Source: Flammeovirgaceae bacterium BBD 1991-12 (GTDB lineage: Bacteria > Bacteroidota > Bacteroidia > Cytophagales > Cyclobacteriaceae). From it: DNA of 64,000 nt. The DNA lies in the NCBI GenBank assembly GCA_001657315.1, contig LYSV01000019.1:16415-80414 (forward strand), read 5' to 3'. Below the pieces are notes generated by a model. That model searched no databases, had not been told where the DNA came from, and was given only the letters and a program-made list of their open reading frames with translations. Below are positions 18,648 through 26,585 of this stretch, piece after piece. How positions within the stretch are numbered: the first letter of the stretch is position 1; each line of letters starts with the position of its first letter. The position numbers were made by a program, and so were the translations under genes.

Positions 18648-20030
18648 TCACCCGTCAATGATCAGTTGCTGGCCGGGTTTGATCTTATTGCTCTGAAGTT
18701 TATTCATCTTTTTTAACTTTTCGATACTGAGCCCATTAAACTTTCTGGAGATATCCCACAATGTGTCGCCAGGCTGAACTACATAGGTTTTGGCATCCTT
18801 CGGTATGGGCATCGTTTTTTGAGCGGAGTTTTTTACCATAGCAGGCTCAAAGCCCGGTTTCTGCCAGATATTCAGCCTCTGACCTACCCTGATGGTATTG
18901 CCACGTAAGCGGTTCCACTTTTTGATATCGGATACCCTTACCTTAAACCTTTGGGCTATTTTGCCCAATACATCTCCACTTCGTACACGATAGACTATTT
19001 TGTCCCTGCCATATGTGCTGCCTACACTGTTACGGGCCCTGTACTCCAGTTCCTTCCTGCCCACTTTACCGGCACTGTCCAGAATAGCATCTCTGTCAGC
19101 GGAGAATAATTCTTTCGACTCTGCGGGCAATCTTAATACATAACCCTTTGTAATCTCCGGCAACACTTTATGTTTTAATGCCGGGTTCAGGTCGCTGAGG
19201 TCATCCGTACACAGGTTCAGTTGGTTGGCAAGCGTTTCGAAATGCACATAGGACTTTACCATAATGGTATCCGTTTCCATCCGATGCTTTATGTTGTCTT
19301 CCGTGAAGTTGTGCTCTTCAGCATAATTCAGCACATAGATCATCGCTACAAACTGTGGCAGATAGGACCTTGTTTCACGGTAAAGGTGTGGATAGATCTG
19401 CCAGAAGGTCTTTTTATACCCCGAACGTCTTATGGCCTTTCTGACATTCCCCGGTCCCGTATTATAGGCGGCTATCGCCAGCTCCCAGTCTCCGAACATA
19501 TTGTAAAGCTGTTTCAGAAATCTGCATGCCGCTTCGGTGGATTTTTCCGGATCCATTCTTTCATCGATGTACCAATCCTGATGCAGGTCAAAGTGCCTGC
19601 CAGTAAAGGACATGAACTGCCAGAGTCCCACGGCACCAGCTCTGGAAATGGCTCTTGGGTTCAGACCGGATTCAATAATGGAAAGGTACTTGAGCTCATC
19701 GGGCAGCCCGTATTTTTTCAGATACTTTTCGAAAATGGGGAAATAAACATTTTTCCGCTCTATGATCATCTTTGTGTATTCACGATCTTTCACGGCAAAG
19801 TAATTGATAAACGCGGCCACGCGAGTGTTGTAGTTGAGTGGTATTTCCTTTTCGATACAGGATAGCCGGTCTGCCATCAAGTCATAATCCGTATCACCGG
19901 GAATGTACTCATAATCCGATACGGGAGTGAAATAAGACTGAACAGAATCCACTTTTGCCACGGTTGAATCAGTCAATCCCCATGCTGCGGGACCTGCCAA
20001 CAAGACAATGAAAAAAAATAATCGTTTCAT
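18648..20030 (-). CDS. Membrane-bound lytic transglycosylase with two LysM domains (MltD-like)
   Basis: Cleaves peptidoglycan glycan strands between MurNAc and GlcNAc with formation of anhydro-MurNAc. The 460-residue product has a signal peptide (M-K-R-L-F-F-F-I-V-L, cleavage near A-W-G). The SLT catalytic domain has the probable catalytic Glu120 in S-I-I-E-S-G-L-N-P, followed by A-G-A-V-G-L-W-Q-F-M. Two LysM peptidoglycan-binding repeats lie at about 347-391 and 413-458 (both with G-D-x-L-x-x-I-x-x-x-F). The architecture is that of MltD. It starts one base from the gatA stop and probably shares its transcript. Confidence 0.92.
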   Translation of the reverse strand: MKRLFFFIVLLAGPAAWGLTDSTVAKVDSVQSYFTPVSDYEYIPGDTDYDLMADRLSCIEKEIPLNYNTRVAAFINYFAVKDREYTKMIIERKNVYFPIFEKYLKKYGLPDELKYLSIIESGLNPRAISRAGAVGLWQFMSFTGRHFDLHQDWYIDERMDPEKSTEAACRFLKQLYNMFGDWELAIAAYNTGPGNVRKAIRRSGYKKTFWQIYPHLYRETRSYLPQFVAMIYVLNYAEEHNFTEDNIKHRMETDTIMVKSYVHFETLANQLNLCTDDLSDLNPALKHKVLPEITKGYVLRLPAESKELFSADRDAILDSAGKVGRKELEYRARNSVGSTYGRDKIVYRVRSGDVLGKIAQRFKVRVSDIKKWNRLRGNTIRVGQRLNIWQKPGFEPAMVKNSAQKTMPIPKDAKTYVVQPGDTLWDISRKFNGLSIEKLKKMNKLQSNKIKPGQQLIIDG

Positions 20031-20031
20031 T

Positions 20032-21456
20032 TCAATTCAGATTTAAAAAATAGTGGGAAAAGACCAGCAGATCCTCCTCCCTGAAATCATCGGCTATCAA
20101 CTGGAGTCCTACCGGTAATCCTTGGTCCGTACCTACCGGAACTGAAATGGCCGGTAATCCGGCCACCGAAGGTTGTACAGTATACAGGTCTGCCAGATAC
20201 ATCTCCAGCGGATCCTGACTATGCTCCCCAAGCCTGAAAGCCGTGGTGGGGGTAGTGGGTGTAATAATAAAATCGTATTCCTGAAAAAGGGCCCTCGTCT
20301 GATCCCTGATGAGCCTGCGTACTTTCTGAGCTCTGGTATAGTAGGCATCATAATAGCTGGCGCTTAAAACAAAAGTGCCCAGCATGATCCTTCTTTTTAC
20401 CTCTTCGCCAAACCCTTCTGTTCTGGTCTTTTTATACAAGGATTCCAGATCCTTTGTATTTGGGCTGCGATAACCGTACCGTACCCCATCAAAGCGTGAC
20501 AGGTTTGAACTTGCCTCTGCCCATGTGAGGATGTAGTAGGTGGGCAGTATATGTTCCAGCAAAGGAAAATCCACCTGCTCTACGGTATGTCCTTCGGCTC
20601 TGAGATGGTCCAGAGAACCGAGCACATTGTTTTTAACACCCGGCGCCAGTCCTTCACTTTCAATAGTCTCCCGGATACAGGCGAATTTGTACCTTTTTGC
20701 CGGTTCATGCAGTTTTCTTCCATAGGAAGCTACAGACCTTCCGGATACAGTGCTGTCAAAATCATCCTCACCTGCTATAATCTCCAATACCAGGGCGATG
20801 TCTTCGGTATTCTTGGCGAATATGCCAATACTGTCGAACGACGAAGCATATGCTACCAGCCCGTGGCGGGATATTCTGGAATAGGTAGGTTTCAGGCCTA
20901 TAACGCCGCAAAATGCAGCCGGCTGACGGACAGAGCCCCCTGTATCGGAGCCCAGTGCCACGAGACACATATCAGCCTGTACAGACACTGCCGCACCTCC
21001 CGAAGAACCTCCCGGCACACGCTTATTATCCGCTTCATTAAGTACCGGTCCAAAGGCGGAGTTCTCATTGCTCGATCCCATAGCAAATTCATCGCAGTTG
21101 GAACGCCCAATGATGATGGCGTCTTCTGCAAGCAGTCTTTCTACGGCAGTGGCATTGAACTGTGATTCGAAACCTTCCAGTATTTTGCTGCCGGCCTGAA
21201 GACGATGATCGGTATGACACAACACATCTTTCAGAGAAACGACCATTCCGGCAAGGCGTCCGGCTGTGCCAGCAGCCAGCTTTTTATCAATTTCTGAAGC
21301 TTTTGCTTTTACTTCATCCTCATAAACCTCCAGTAGTGCATTGAGATGCTTTTTTTCATGGATATTGTGGAGGTATTTTTCAACCAACCGGGAGCAGGTG
21401 AGCTGTCCATTTTTCAGATCCTTTTGGATTTGACGGAATGAAGTATACATTTCCAA
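20032..21456 (-). CDS. gatA: Glutamyl-tRNA(Gln)/aspartyl-tRNA(Asn) amidotransferase subunit A
   Basis: Amidase subunit of GatCAB, which generates ammonia from glutamine to convert misacylated Glu-tRNA(Gln) or Asp-tRNA(Asn). The 474-residue protein carries the amidase signature: Lys76 in V-V-S-L-K-D, and the Gly/Ser-rich G-S-D-T-G-G-S-V-R-Q-P segment that supplies the cis-Ser and nucleophile Ser. The P-G-G-S-S-G-G motif lies just upstream. GatB and GatC are not in this window, so the subunits are encoded apart. The start follows tatA by six bases. Confidence 0.95.
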   Translation of the reverse strand: MEMYTSFRQIQKDLKNGQLTCSRLVEKYLHNIHEKKHLNALLEVYEDEVKAKASEIDKKLAAGTAGRLAGMVVSLKDVLCHTDHRLQAGSKILEGFESQFNATAVERLLAEDAIIIGRSNCDEFAMGSSNENSAFGPVLNEADNKRVPGGSSGGAAVSVQADMCLVALGSDTGGSVRQPAAFCGVIGLKPTYSRISRHGLVAYASSFDSIGIFAKNTEDIALVLEIIAGEDDFDSTVSGRSVASYGRKLHEPAKRYKFACIRETIESEGLAPGVKNNVLGSLDHLRAEGHTVEQVDFPLLEHILPTYYILTWAEASSNLSRFDGVRYGYRSPNTKDLESLYKKTRTEGFGEEVKRRIMLGTFVLSASYYDAYYTRAQKVRRLIRDQTRALFQEYDFIITPTTPTTAFRLGEHSQDPLEMYLADLYTVQPSVAGLPAISVPVGTDQGLPVGLQLIADDFREEDLLVFSHYFLNLN

Positions 21457-21462
21457 CGGACA

Positions 21463-21681
21463 TTATTTTTTTACGGCTTCGTCAGTTGTCTTGGCCGAAT
21501 CTTCAATATCCTGTTTGATCTCTTTTGTAGCATCTTTAAACTCCCGGATACCTTTACCCAACCCACGAGCAAGCTCGGGTATCTTTTTGGCTCCAAAGAA
21601 AATCAAGACCACTAATATGATGATGATCCATTCCCAACCACCAGGCATACCCAGAGCTAATATGTAATTCATGAGAGTCAT
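21463..21681 (-). CDS. tatA: Sec-independent protein translocase protein TatA/TatE
   Basis: Pore-forming component of the twin-arginine export pathway, which moves folded proteins across the inner membrane. The 72-residue length is typical. A single N-terminal membrane helix (W-E-W-I-I-I-I-L-V-V-L-I-F-F-G) is followed by the amphipathic helix motif F-G-A-K-K-I-P-E-L-A-R-G-L-G and a charged, Lys-rich tail. TatC is not encoded nearby. Six bases separate its stop from gatA. Confidence 0.95.
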   Translation of the reverse strand: MTLMNYILALGMPGGWEWIIIILVVLIFFGAKKIPELARGLGKGIREFKDATKEIKQDIEDSAKTTDEAVKK

Positions 21682-21724
21682 GTTTTTTGATACCTTGTTT
21701 TAATTATACAGCCTATATATAACG

Positions 21725-21755
21725 TAAAGATAGATATTAATTTGATCAACGTAAA
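21725..21755 (-). promoter_or_regulatory. Possible promoter for tatA-gatA
   Basis: The minus strand shows TTTA, a 19-base spacer and TATCTTTA (21725-21732), each one base short of the TTTG/TAnnTTTG consensus, about 44 bases upstream of tatA. Confidence 0.28.
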
Positions 21756-21767
21756 AAGTGGTTGGTT

Positions 21768-21812
21768 AGTCTTGGGTAGTGAGTCCTTAATCTTAAGTCT
21801 TGAGTAATGAGT
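21768..21812. repeat. Short imperfect direct repeat
   Basis: AGTCTTGGGTAGTGAGT (21768-21784) recurs as AGTCTTGAGTAATGAGT (21796-21812) with two mismatches, in the interval between the EnvC-like gene and tatA. It is made of short AGTCTT/TGAGT words similar in style to the elements at 17449 and 34593. Confidence 0.55.
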
Positions 21813-21847
21813 CGAAAGTGACAAGCTTCAAACAGTCAACTCCAATC

Positions 21848-23041
21848 TCAATTCCTCGAGAGCCACAGCTGCGGATCGAGGGGTTTGTCATTCTTTCTGA
21901 TCTCAAACTTCAGCTCCGACACTCCTTCTTTATTGGTAAGTACCGTTCCAAGCTCCTGCCCTGTTGTTATTTTCTGTCCTTTTTTGACAAAAACGTCCTT
22001 CAGGCCGGCATAAACGGTGAAATAATCTCCATGACTGATCAGCAGGGTGTTTCCCAGGTATTTCACGAAGGCTACCATGCTTACTTCACCTTCAAAAATA
22101 GACTTTACCTTTTCACCCTGGCTGGTCTGTATCTGAATTCCTGTATTTTCCAGCACTATACGCTTCAGGATGGGATGGTTCTGCCGGCCAAATTTTTGAG
22201 CTACAAATCCCTTTACCGGCCATGGCAGTTTGGATTTATTTTCTGCAAAGTTGTTGGAAAGCTCCAGGCTGGCATCGGATGCTCTCTTTTCTGCCAGACG
22301 TGCTTTTTCCATTTCTTCCCGGATGATGTCGTTGATGTAATTTTCCAACCGGGCTACAGCCGTTCTTCTTTCTTCAAGGTCTTTTCTCAGGCTGGCCTCC
22401 TCTTTTCTGAGGCTGGCCACGAGTCGTGTCTGAGAGTTCTTCAGTTTTGACAGGCTTTTTCCTTCCTTCAGCTGTTCAGCCAGTAAAATACTCTTTTCAG
22501 ACATCCTGCTTTGAATAATAGTGATCTGGCCACTCAGTGCGTCCTGCACTTTTTCGATCTGCTCCGCCTGCTTCTTACGGGTTTCACCATATTGCTGCAT
22601 GTACTGTAAGCGCATAAGGAACTGGTTGAAAGAAGCTGCAGAGAACAAAAATGTGAGCCTGTCGGACCCTCTGCTGGCCTTGTATGCAGCGTAGACCATT
22701 GATGCATATTCCTCCTTTAGCTGGTCGAGATCCTCACCAAGAGCCTCTATAATGTTGTTGTTTTCCCCTATTTCCTCATTCAGCAGTCCTATTTCCTTAC
22801 GGATCGAGCTGATCAATGCTTCCTGTGTTTTTATCCTTTGATTTAAAGCGCTCAACTGGCCCAGTGTATTGCGTCTTTTACCCTGTGTTTCGGCCAGAAT
22901 TTTCTCTGCTTCCCTGATTTTCTTTAGGTTCTCCTGCTTTTCTTTCTGAAGTTGCGTTTTGGTCTTTTGGGCATGGAGATGGGATGAGAAGAGAAGAACG
23001 AGAAGGAGTAATATGCCTGATATGCTTTTACTTCCGCACAT
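21848..23041 (-). CDS. EnvC-like murein hydrolase activator with degenerate LytM domain
   Basis: A 397-residue exported protein: signal peptide (to about residue 24, H-A-Q), a long coiled coil at about 25-255, and a C-terminal LytM/M23-type domain at about 275-397. The zinc-binding residues of active M23 peptidases appear replaced. The usual H-x-G-I-D-I is N-T-G-I-Q-I and the terminal L-H-F-E-I-R is L-K-F-E-I-R. This is the pattern of E. coli EnvC, which activates amidases and does not cut peptidoglycan itself. A role in activating a cell-separation amidase is therefore likely by analogy. Its start overlaps the DUF4292 gene by 14 bases, so the two are translationally coupled. Confidence 0.88.
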   Translation of the reverse strand: MCGSKSISGILLLLVLLFSSHLHAQKTKTQLQKEKQENLKKIREAEKILAETQGKRRNTLGQLSALNQRIKTQEALISSIRKEIGLLNEEIGENNNIIEALGEDLDQLKEEYASMVYAAYKASRGSDRLTFLFSAASFNQFLMRLQYMQQYGETRKKQAEQIEKVQDALSGQITIIQSRMSEKSILLAEQLKEGKSLSKLKNSQTRLVASLRKEEASLRKDLEERRTAVARLENYINDIIREEMEKARLAEKRASDASLELSNNFAENKSKLPWPVKGFVAQKFGRQNHPILKRIVLENTGIQIQTSQGEKVKSIFEGEVSMVAFVKYLGNTLLISHGDYFTVYAGLKDVFVKKGQKITTGQELGTVLTNKEGVSELKFEIRKNDKPLDPQLWLSRN

Positions 23042-23780
23042 ATTTTTTCGGTATATTAAAAGGGAACTTCAGCTCCTTATTTTCAATTTCTGCTTTATTA
23101 TACTCAAATTCAATCTGTGTATTCAAGGTCTTGTTATCTGCCGTGTAGAACAGGGATATAACGGCTGAAAAGGGAAAAACAGTATTTTTCAGCACCTGGA
23201 AGTCGTAATAGCTGATGGTAGCCGAGTTCTTTGATTCATCTTCCAGCATTTCCACCCTTTCCAGTTTCATGGTGTTGGGATTCACATAATTGTTAATAGT
23301 TACGGATCCCGAATTCTGATGCAATATGAAAAAATCGCCCGTTTTTGCCACGTTGTCGCCACTTCCGTTGGATTTGATCAGATTGCCTATGGCAGCGGAC
23401 TGTATCGACTCAAAATTTATGTCAAAATTGAATTGGCGGCTCAGTGAGTCGTAGTCAAAAACATAATATTCCTTTTTGAACATGTTCAGGATCGTTATGG
23501 AATCCTGGTTGATCAGGCAACGCGCTCCCTGAATACCCACGGCAGAAAAGGAGATCCAGATAACACTGTCTTTCCTCATTCGCACATTAGCCTTGGCCTT
23601 GATGTCGAGTTCGTGATCCTTATAGTAAATTTTGGCTTTTCCTGAAAAATATTCGAAATCGACCTGGCGTATATCCAGCTTACTCCGGTCCCCCATCCAG
23701 CCAATGCCTGACAGTTTCTTGCTGCATGAGGTGAGTAACGCCAGAGAAAAAATGGCCAGCAGTATTCGACTATTGTTCAT
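23028..23780 (-). CDS. DUF4292 family lipoprotein
   Basis: A 250-residue lipoprotein of the Bacteroidota DUF4292 family, function unknown. I start it at the ATG at 23778-23780, because this places the lipoprotein signal correctly (M-N-N-S-R-I-L-L-A-I-F then L-L-T-S-C, Cys at about residue 19). The longer upstream frame has no signal. The mature part is beta-rich with W-I-S-F-S-A-V-G-I-Q-G-A-R, and the overall shape suggests a LolA/LolB-like fold, which is inference. It overlaps the TPR gene upstream by 11 bases (ATGAACAATAG) and the EnvC-like gene downstream by 14, making a three-gene coupled unit. Confidence 0.78.
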   Translation of the reverse strand: MNNSRILLAIFSLALLTSCSKKLSGIGWMGDRSKLDIRQVDFEYFSGKAKIYYKDHELDIKAKANVRMRKDSVIWISFSAVGIQGARCLINQDSITILNMFKKEYYVFDYDSLSRQFNFDINFESIQSAAIGNLIKSNGSGDNVAKTGDFFILHQNSGSVTINNYVNPNTMKLERVEMLEDESKNSATISYYDFQVLKNTVFPFSAVISLFYTADNKTLNTQIEFEYNKAEIENKELKFPFNIPKKYVRK

Positions 23781-25506
23781 ATAATTTTCGATCGGCAATT
23801 TTCTGGTCAATGAGCTCTGCATTGGGGTTGAGGCCTTTTGCTATTCGCCAGTTCTTTACCGCTTCATCAATATCCCCGAGTTTGTAGAGGATGTCCCCGT
23901 AGTGTTCATAATGAATAGCAGTCACATTATCCGGGTCATCTTTAAAGGCTCTTTCCATTGCCTTCCGGGCCTCCTTGTATTTTCCTCTCATATACAGCAC
24001 CCATGCATAGGTATCTAGATATGTGGCATTTGTGGGGTTGTTTTTCACCACTTTGGCAGACATCTTTTCTGCCTTTTCCAGGTTTTCCTTTCTGAGTGCC
24101 AGGTAATAGCTGTAGTTGTTCAGTACCACATAGTTTTCAGGGTCAAAATCGAGGGCAGCTTCATAGGAAAGATCTGATTTCGGATAGTTTTTCACCCCAT
24201 TGTAGGCATCACCCAACATGCTGTTGAATGCACTTATCAACCCCAGATTGGATGAGGAAAGCTTTTTGCCCTGCTCCAGCATAGGTACTGCTTCATCATA
24301 ATTCCGTTGCTGCAGGTTGGCTGCTCCATTGTAGTAGTAAAGCGAGCCCTGATTGGGGAACAGTTCCAGCGCCTGTTCTGATACAATGATCACGCTGTCC
24401 ACCTTGTTCAACTCAAAATAGAGCTGAAGTACATTTTGCCAGATACTGAAATTGGAATTGTCCAGTTGCAGGGCCTGCATATACTGGTCCTTTGCCTGGT
24501 CACTTTTGCTCAGCGCCTGCAGAATATCACCGTAAATGGCGTAGGCATCGGATACATCCGGATGCATTTCTATCAGGAGTTGGGCGAGCTCAATACCATA
24601 GGTTTCCAGTTCGTCGCTCTGTATCTGTGTGCGGAACTCTGCCAGAAGCTGAATTTTGTTTTCGGCGCTCAGGTCGTTACTCTTAAAAGCGATCTTAAGA
24701 TCTTCCCTGGCACCCTCTGTATCGCCATCTTTTCTCTTTAGTTCTGCCACTACCAGCCGGGCATGAGCGCTTTGGGGATATTCATTGATGAATTTTTCCA
24801 ATAAGGTCCTGGCCTCCTTCTGCTTATCGTTGGACAGCAATATTTCTACCTGCTTTATCAGATAGGACTCCTCACCTGGAAAGGCATCAATGAGCTTTTG
24901 TCCTTCTGCCAAGGCAGCCTCCAGATTGTTGTTTTGCAAATGGATCTTTTGCTTTTGAAAAACGACCTCTTCGCTTAATCCATAGGCTTTTTCTATCTTG
25001 TCGTAGCTGTCCAGCGCGTCATCGAACCTTCCCTGATAAAGGTAGAGCGCTGCCAGCTCAAACAAATACTGATCGGTATTTTCCAGCCGGCCTATCATTT
25101 CCTCGTAGGTAACGGAAGCATTTTCAAAATCCCCCAGTTGCGAATAGATCTCAGCGGCCAACACAAAAAAGTATTTGTTATCCTGATCCAGCCTTATGGC
25201 CTCTTTTACACTTTCCAGGGCCTTTTGAAGTTCATTGCCCTTTGACAGTATCTGGGCTATCTTGTAATGAACAGTGGCGTTTTCGCCATTGATCTCCAGC
25301 GATTTCTGAAACAATACCAATGCTTTGGCATAATCTTCAAGGATATAATACTTCTCTCCTTCCGTAAAATAGAACTCTGCCTCCCTGAGGCTGGCTTCCG
25401 TGGTCTTACCTTTTTTGCCCTTTATCTTTTGAGCATGGATCGTGTGATCCGGTATGAACAAGACCAGCGCCAATAGTAAAAAAATATGTATTTTAATCGA
25501 ATGCAT
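23770..25506 (-). CDS. Exported tetratricopeptide-repeat protein
   Basis: A 578-residue protein with a signal peptide (M-H-S-I-K-I-H-I-F-L-L, cleavage near H-A-Q) and TPR units covering nearly all of the mature chain. Examples are the repeats around A-L-V-L-F-Q-K-S-L-E-I-N-G near residue 65 and A-K-D-Q-Y-M-Q-A-L-Q-L-D near residue 345. TPR arrays act as protein-binding scaffolds; here the partner is probably an envelope component, given the coupled DUF4292 lipoprotein and EnvC-like genes. I do not recognise a specific named homologue. The stop codon lies inside the start of the DUF4292 gene. Confidence 0.85.
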   Translation of the reverse strand: MHSIKIHIFLLLALVLFIPDHTIHAQKIKGKKGKTTEASLREAEFYFTEGEKYYILEDYAKALVLFQKSLEINGENATVHYKIAQILSKGNELQKALESVKEAIRLDQDNKYFFVLAAEIYSQLGDFENASVTYEEMIGRLENTDQYLFELAALYLYQGRFDDALDSYDKIEKAYGLSEEVVFQKQKIHLQNNNLEAALAEGQKLIDAFPGEESYLIKQVEILLSNDKQKEARTLLEKFINEYPQSAHARLVVAELKRKDGDTEGAREDLKIAFKSNDLSAENKIQLLAEFRTQIQSDELETYGIELAQLLIEMHPDVSDAYAIYGDILQALSKSDQAKDQYMQALQLDNSNFSIWQNVLQLYFELNKVDSVIIVSEQALELFPNQGSLYYYNGAANLQQRNYDEAVPMLEQGKKLSSSNLGLISAFNSMLGDAYNGVKNYPKSDLSYEAALDFDPENYVVLNNYSYYLALRKENLEKAEKMSAKVVKNNPTNATYLDTYAWVLYMRGKYKEARKAMERAFKDDPDNVTAIHYEHYGDILYKLGDIDEAVKNWRIAKGLNPNAELIDQKIADRKLYEQ

Positions 25507-25524
25507 TTAGAAAGAAACGGGATT

Positions 25525-26529
25525 CTAAGTTAAAACGTTGTAGTCTCCGACACTAAAATCATCCTGTTTTCCCTCGAAGTTAACAAAATTCCCGATCATA
25601 GAGTTTTTGATATTTACATTATTCAGTGCTGCATTGGTCTGTATGATCGTGTTTTGTATGATGCTGTTCTTGACACGGGTGTTGTCTCCAATGGATACGT
25701 GAGGGCCAATAACACTGTTTTCCACCACTACATTGTCACCCATATAGACCGGCGGCACGATTACGGTATTCTTTTGTTTTACCGTGGATGCAATAAGCTC
25801 TTCGTCTGTGAGATATTCGAGATATCTCTTGTTTGTATAGACGGCAGCGTTCTTATTGCCACAATCCAGCCATTCTTCCACCTGGCCAGGCACAAATCGC
25901 ACACCTGCCTCTTTCATGCTTTCCAGCGCATTTGTAAGCTGATATTCACCGTTTTCCCTTAGGTCTTTGTCAATCAGGTTTTGTAATTCTGATCTCAATA
26001 ATGCTCCATCCTTGAAATAATAGATACCGATAATAGCCAGATCGGAAACATATTCCTGTGGCTTTTCCATAAAGTCGGTGATCACGTTTTCTTCATCTAC
26101 CCTAACCACACCAAACGCGTGCGGATCATCCACCTGCTGCACCCAGATAATCCCATCCTGGCTGGTATCCAGTGTAAAATCGGCCCGGAAGAGTGTATCT
26201 GCAAAAGCTACGATCACATTGCCTTCCAGCATTTGCTGAGCGCAGAGAATAGCGTGCCCTGTACCGAGCTTGTCATCCTGATAGTACATGTAGGCTTCTG
26301 CTCCTTCGTTGTTGGCAATAGCCTGAAGGCTGTCTTCCACATTCTGACCGAAGTCACGATCTATAACAAAACCGATTTTATCTATTTTTTCCCTGCATAC
26401 CGTGGCAATGTCCTCTACCAGTCTTTGAACGATGGGTTTGCCTGCAATAGGTATGAGAGGTTTAGGTACCGTTAGCGTATGAGGCCTGAGTCTGGTGCCC
26501 CTTCCCGCCATGGGTATAACAATGTTCAT
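25525..26529 (-). CDS. Sugar nucleotidyltransferase (NDP-sugar pyrophosphorylase family)
   Basis: Transfers a nucleotidyl group to a sugar 1-phosphate, making an activated sugar for surface polysaccharides. The ATG at 26529 is chosen because it begins the signature M-N-I-V-I-P-M-A-G-R-G-T-R-L-R-P directly; the longer frame adds 20 unlikely hydrophobic residues. The 334-residue product has the Rossmann-like NTP-transferase domain at about 1-240. K-P-L-I-P-I-A-G-K-P is at about 23-32, D-D-K-L-G-T-G-H-A near 85. A short left-handed beta-helix tail follows with N-x-x-I-x-x-x-V-x-I-G-D repeats. The exact sugar and nucleotide cannot be assigned. It lies between a flippase and the TPR gene, all on one strand. 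Confidence 0.88.
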   Translation of the reverse strand: MNIVIPMAGRGTRLRPHTLTVPKPLIPIAGKPIVQRLVEDIATVCREKIDKIGFVIDRDFGQNVEDSLQAIANNEGAEAYMYYQDDKLGTGHAILCAQQMLEGNVIVAFADTLFRADFTLDTSQDGIIWVQQVDDPHAFGVVRVDEENVITDFMEKPQEYVSDLAIIGIYYFKDGALLRSELQNLIDKDLRENGEYQLTNALESMKEAGVRFVPGQVEEWLDCGNKNAAVYTNKRYLEYLTDEELIASTVKQKNTVIVPPVYMGDNVVVENSVIGPHVSIGDNTRVKNSIIQNTIIQTNAALNNVNIKNSMIGNFVNFEGKQDDFSVGDYNVLT

Positions 26530-26585
26530 CCAGATCGATGTATTTAAAAAATCAAAAAATAAACCAACAACAAAGCTAATAAAAA

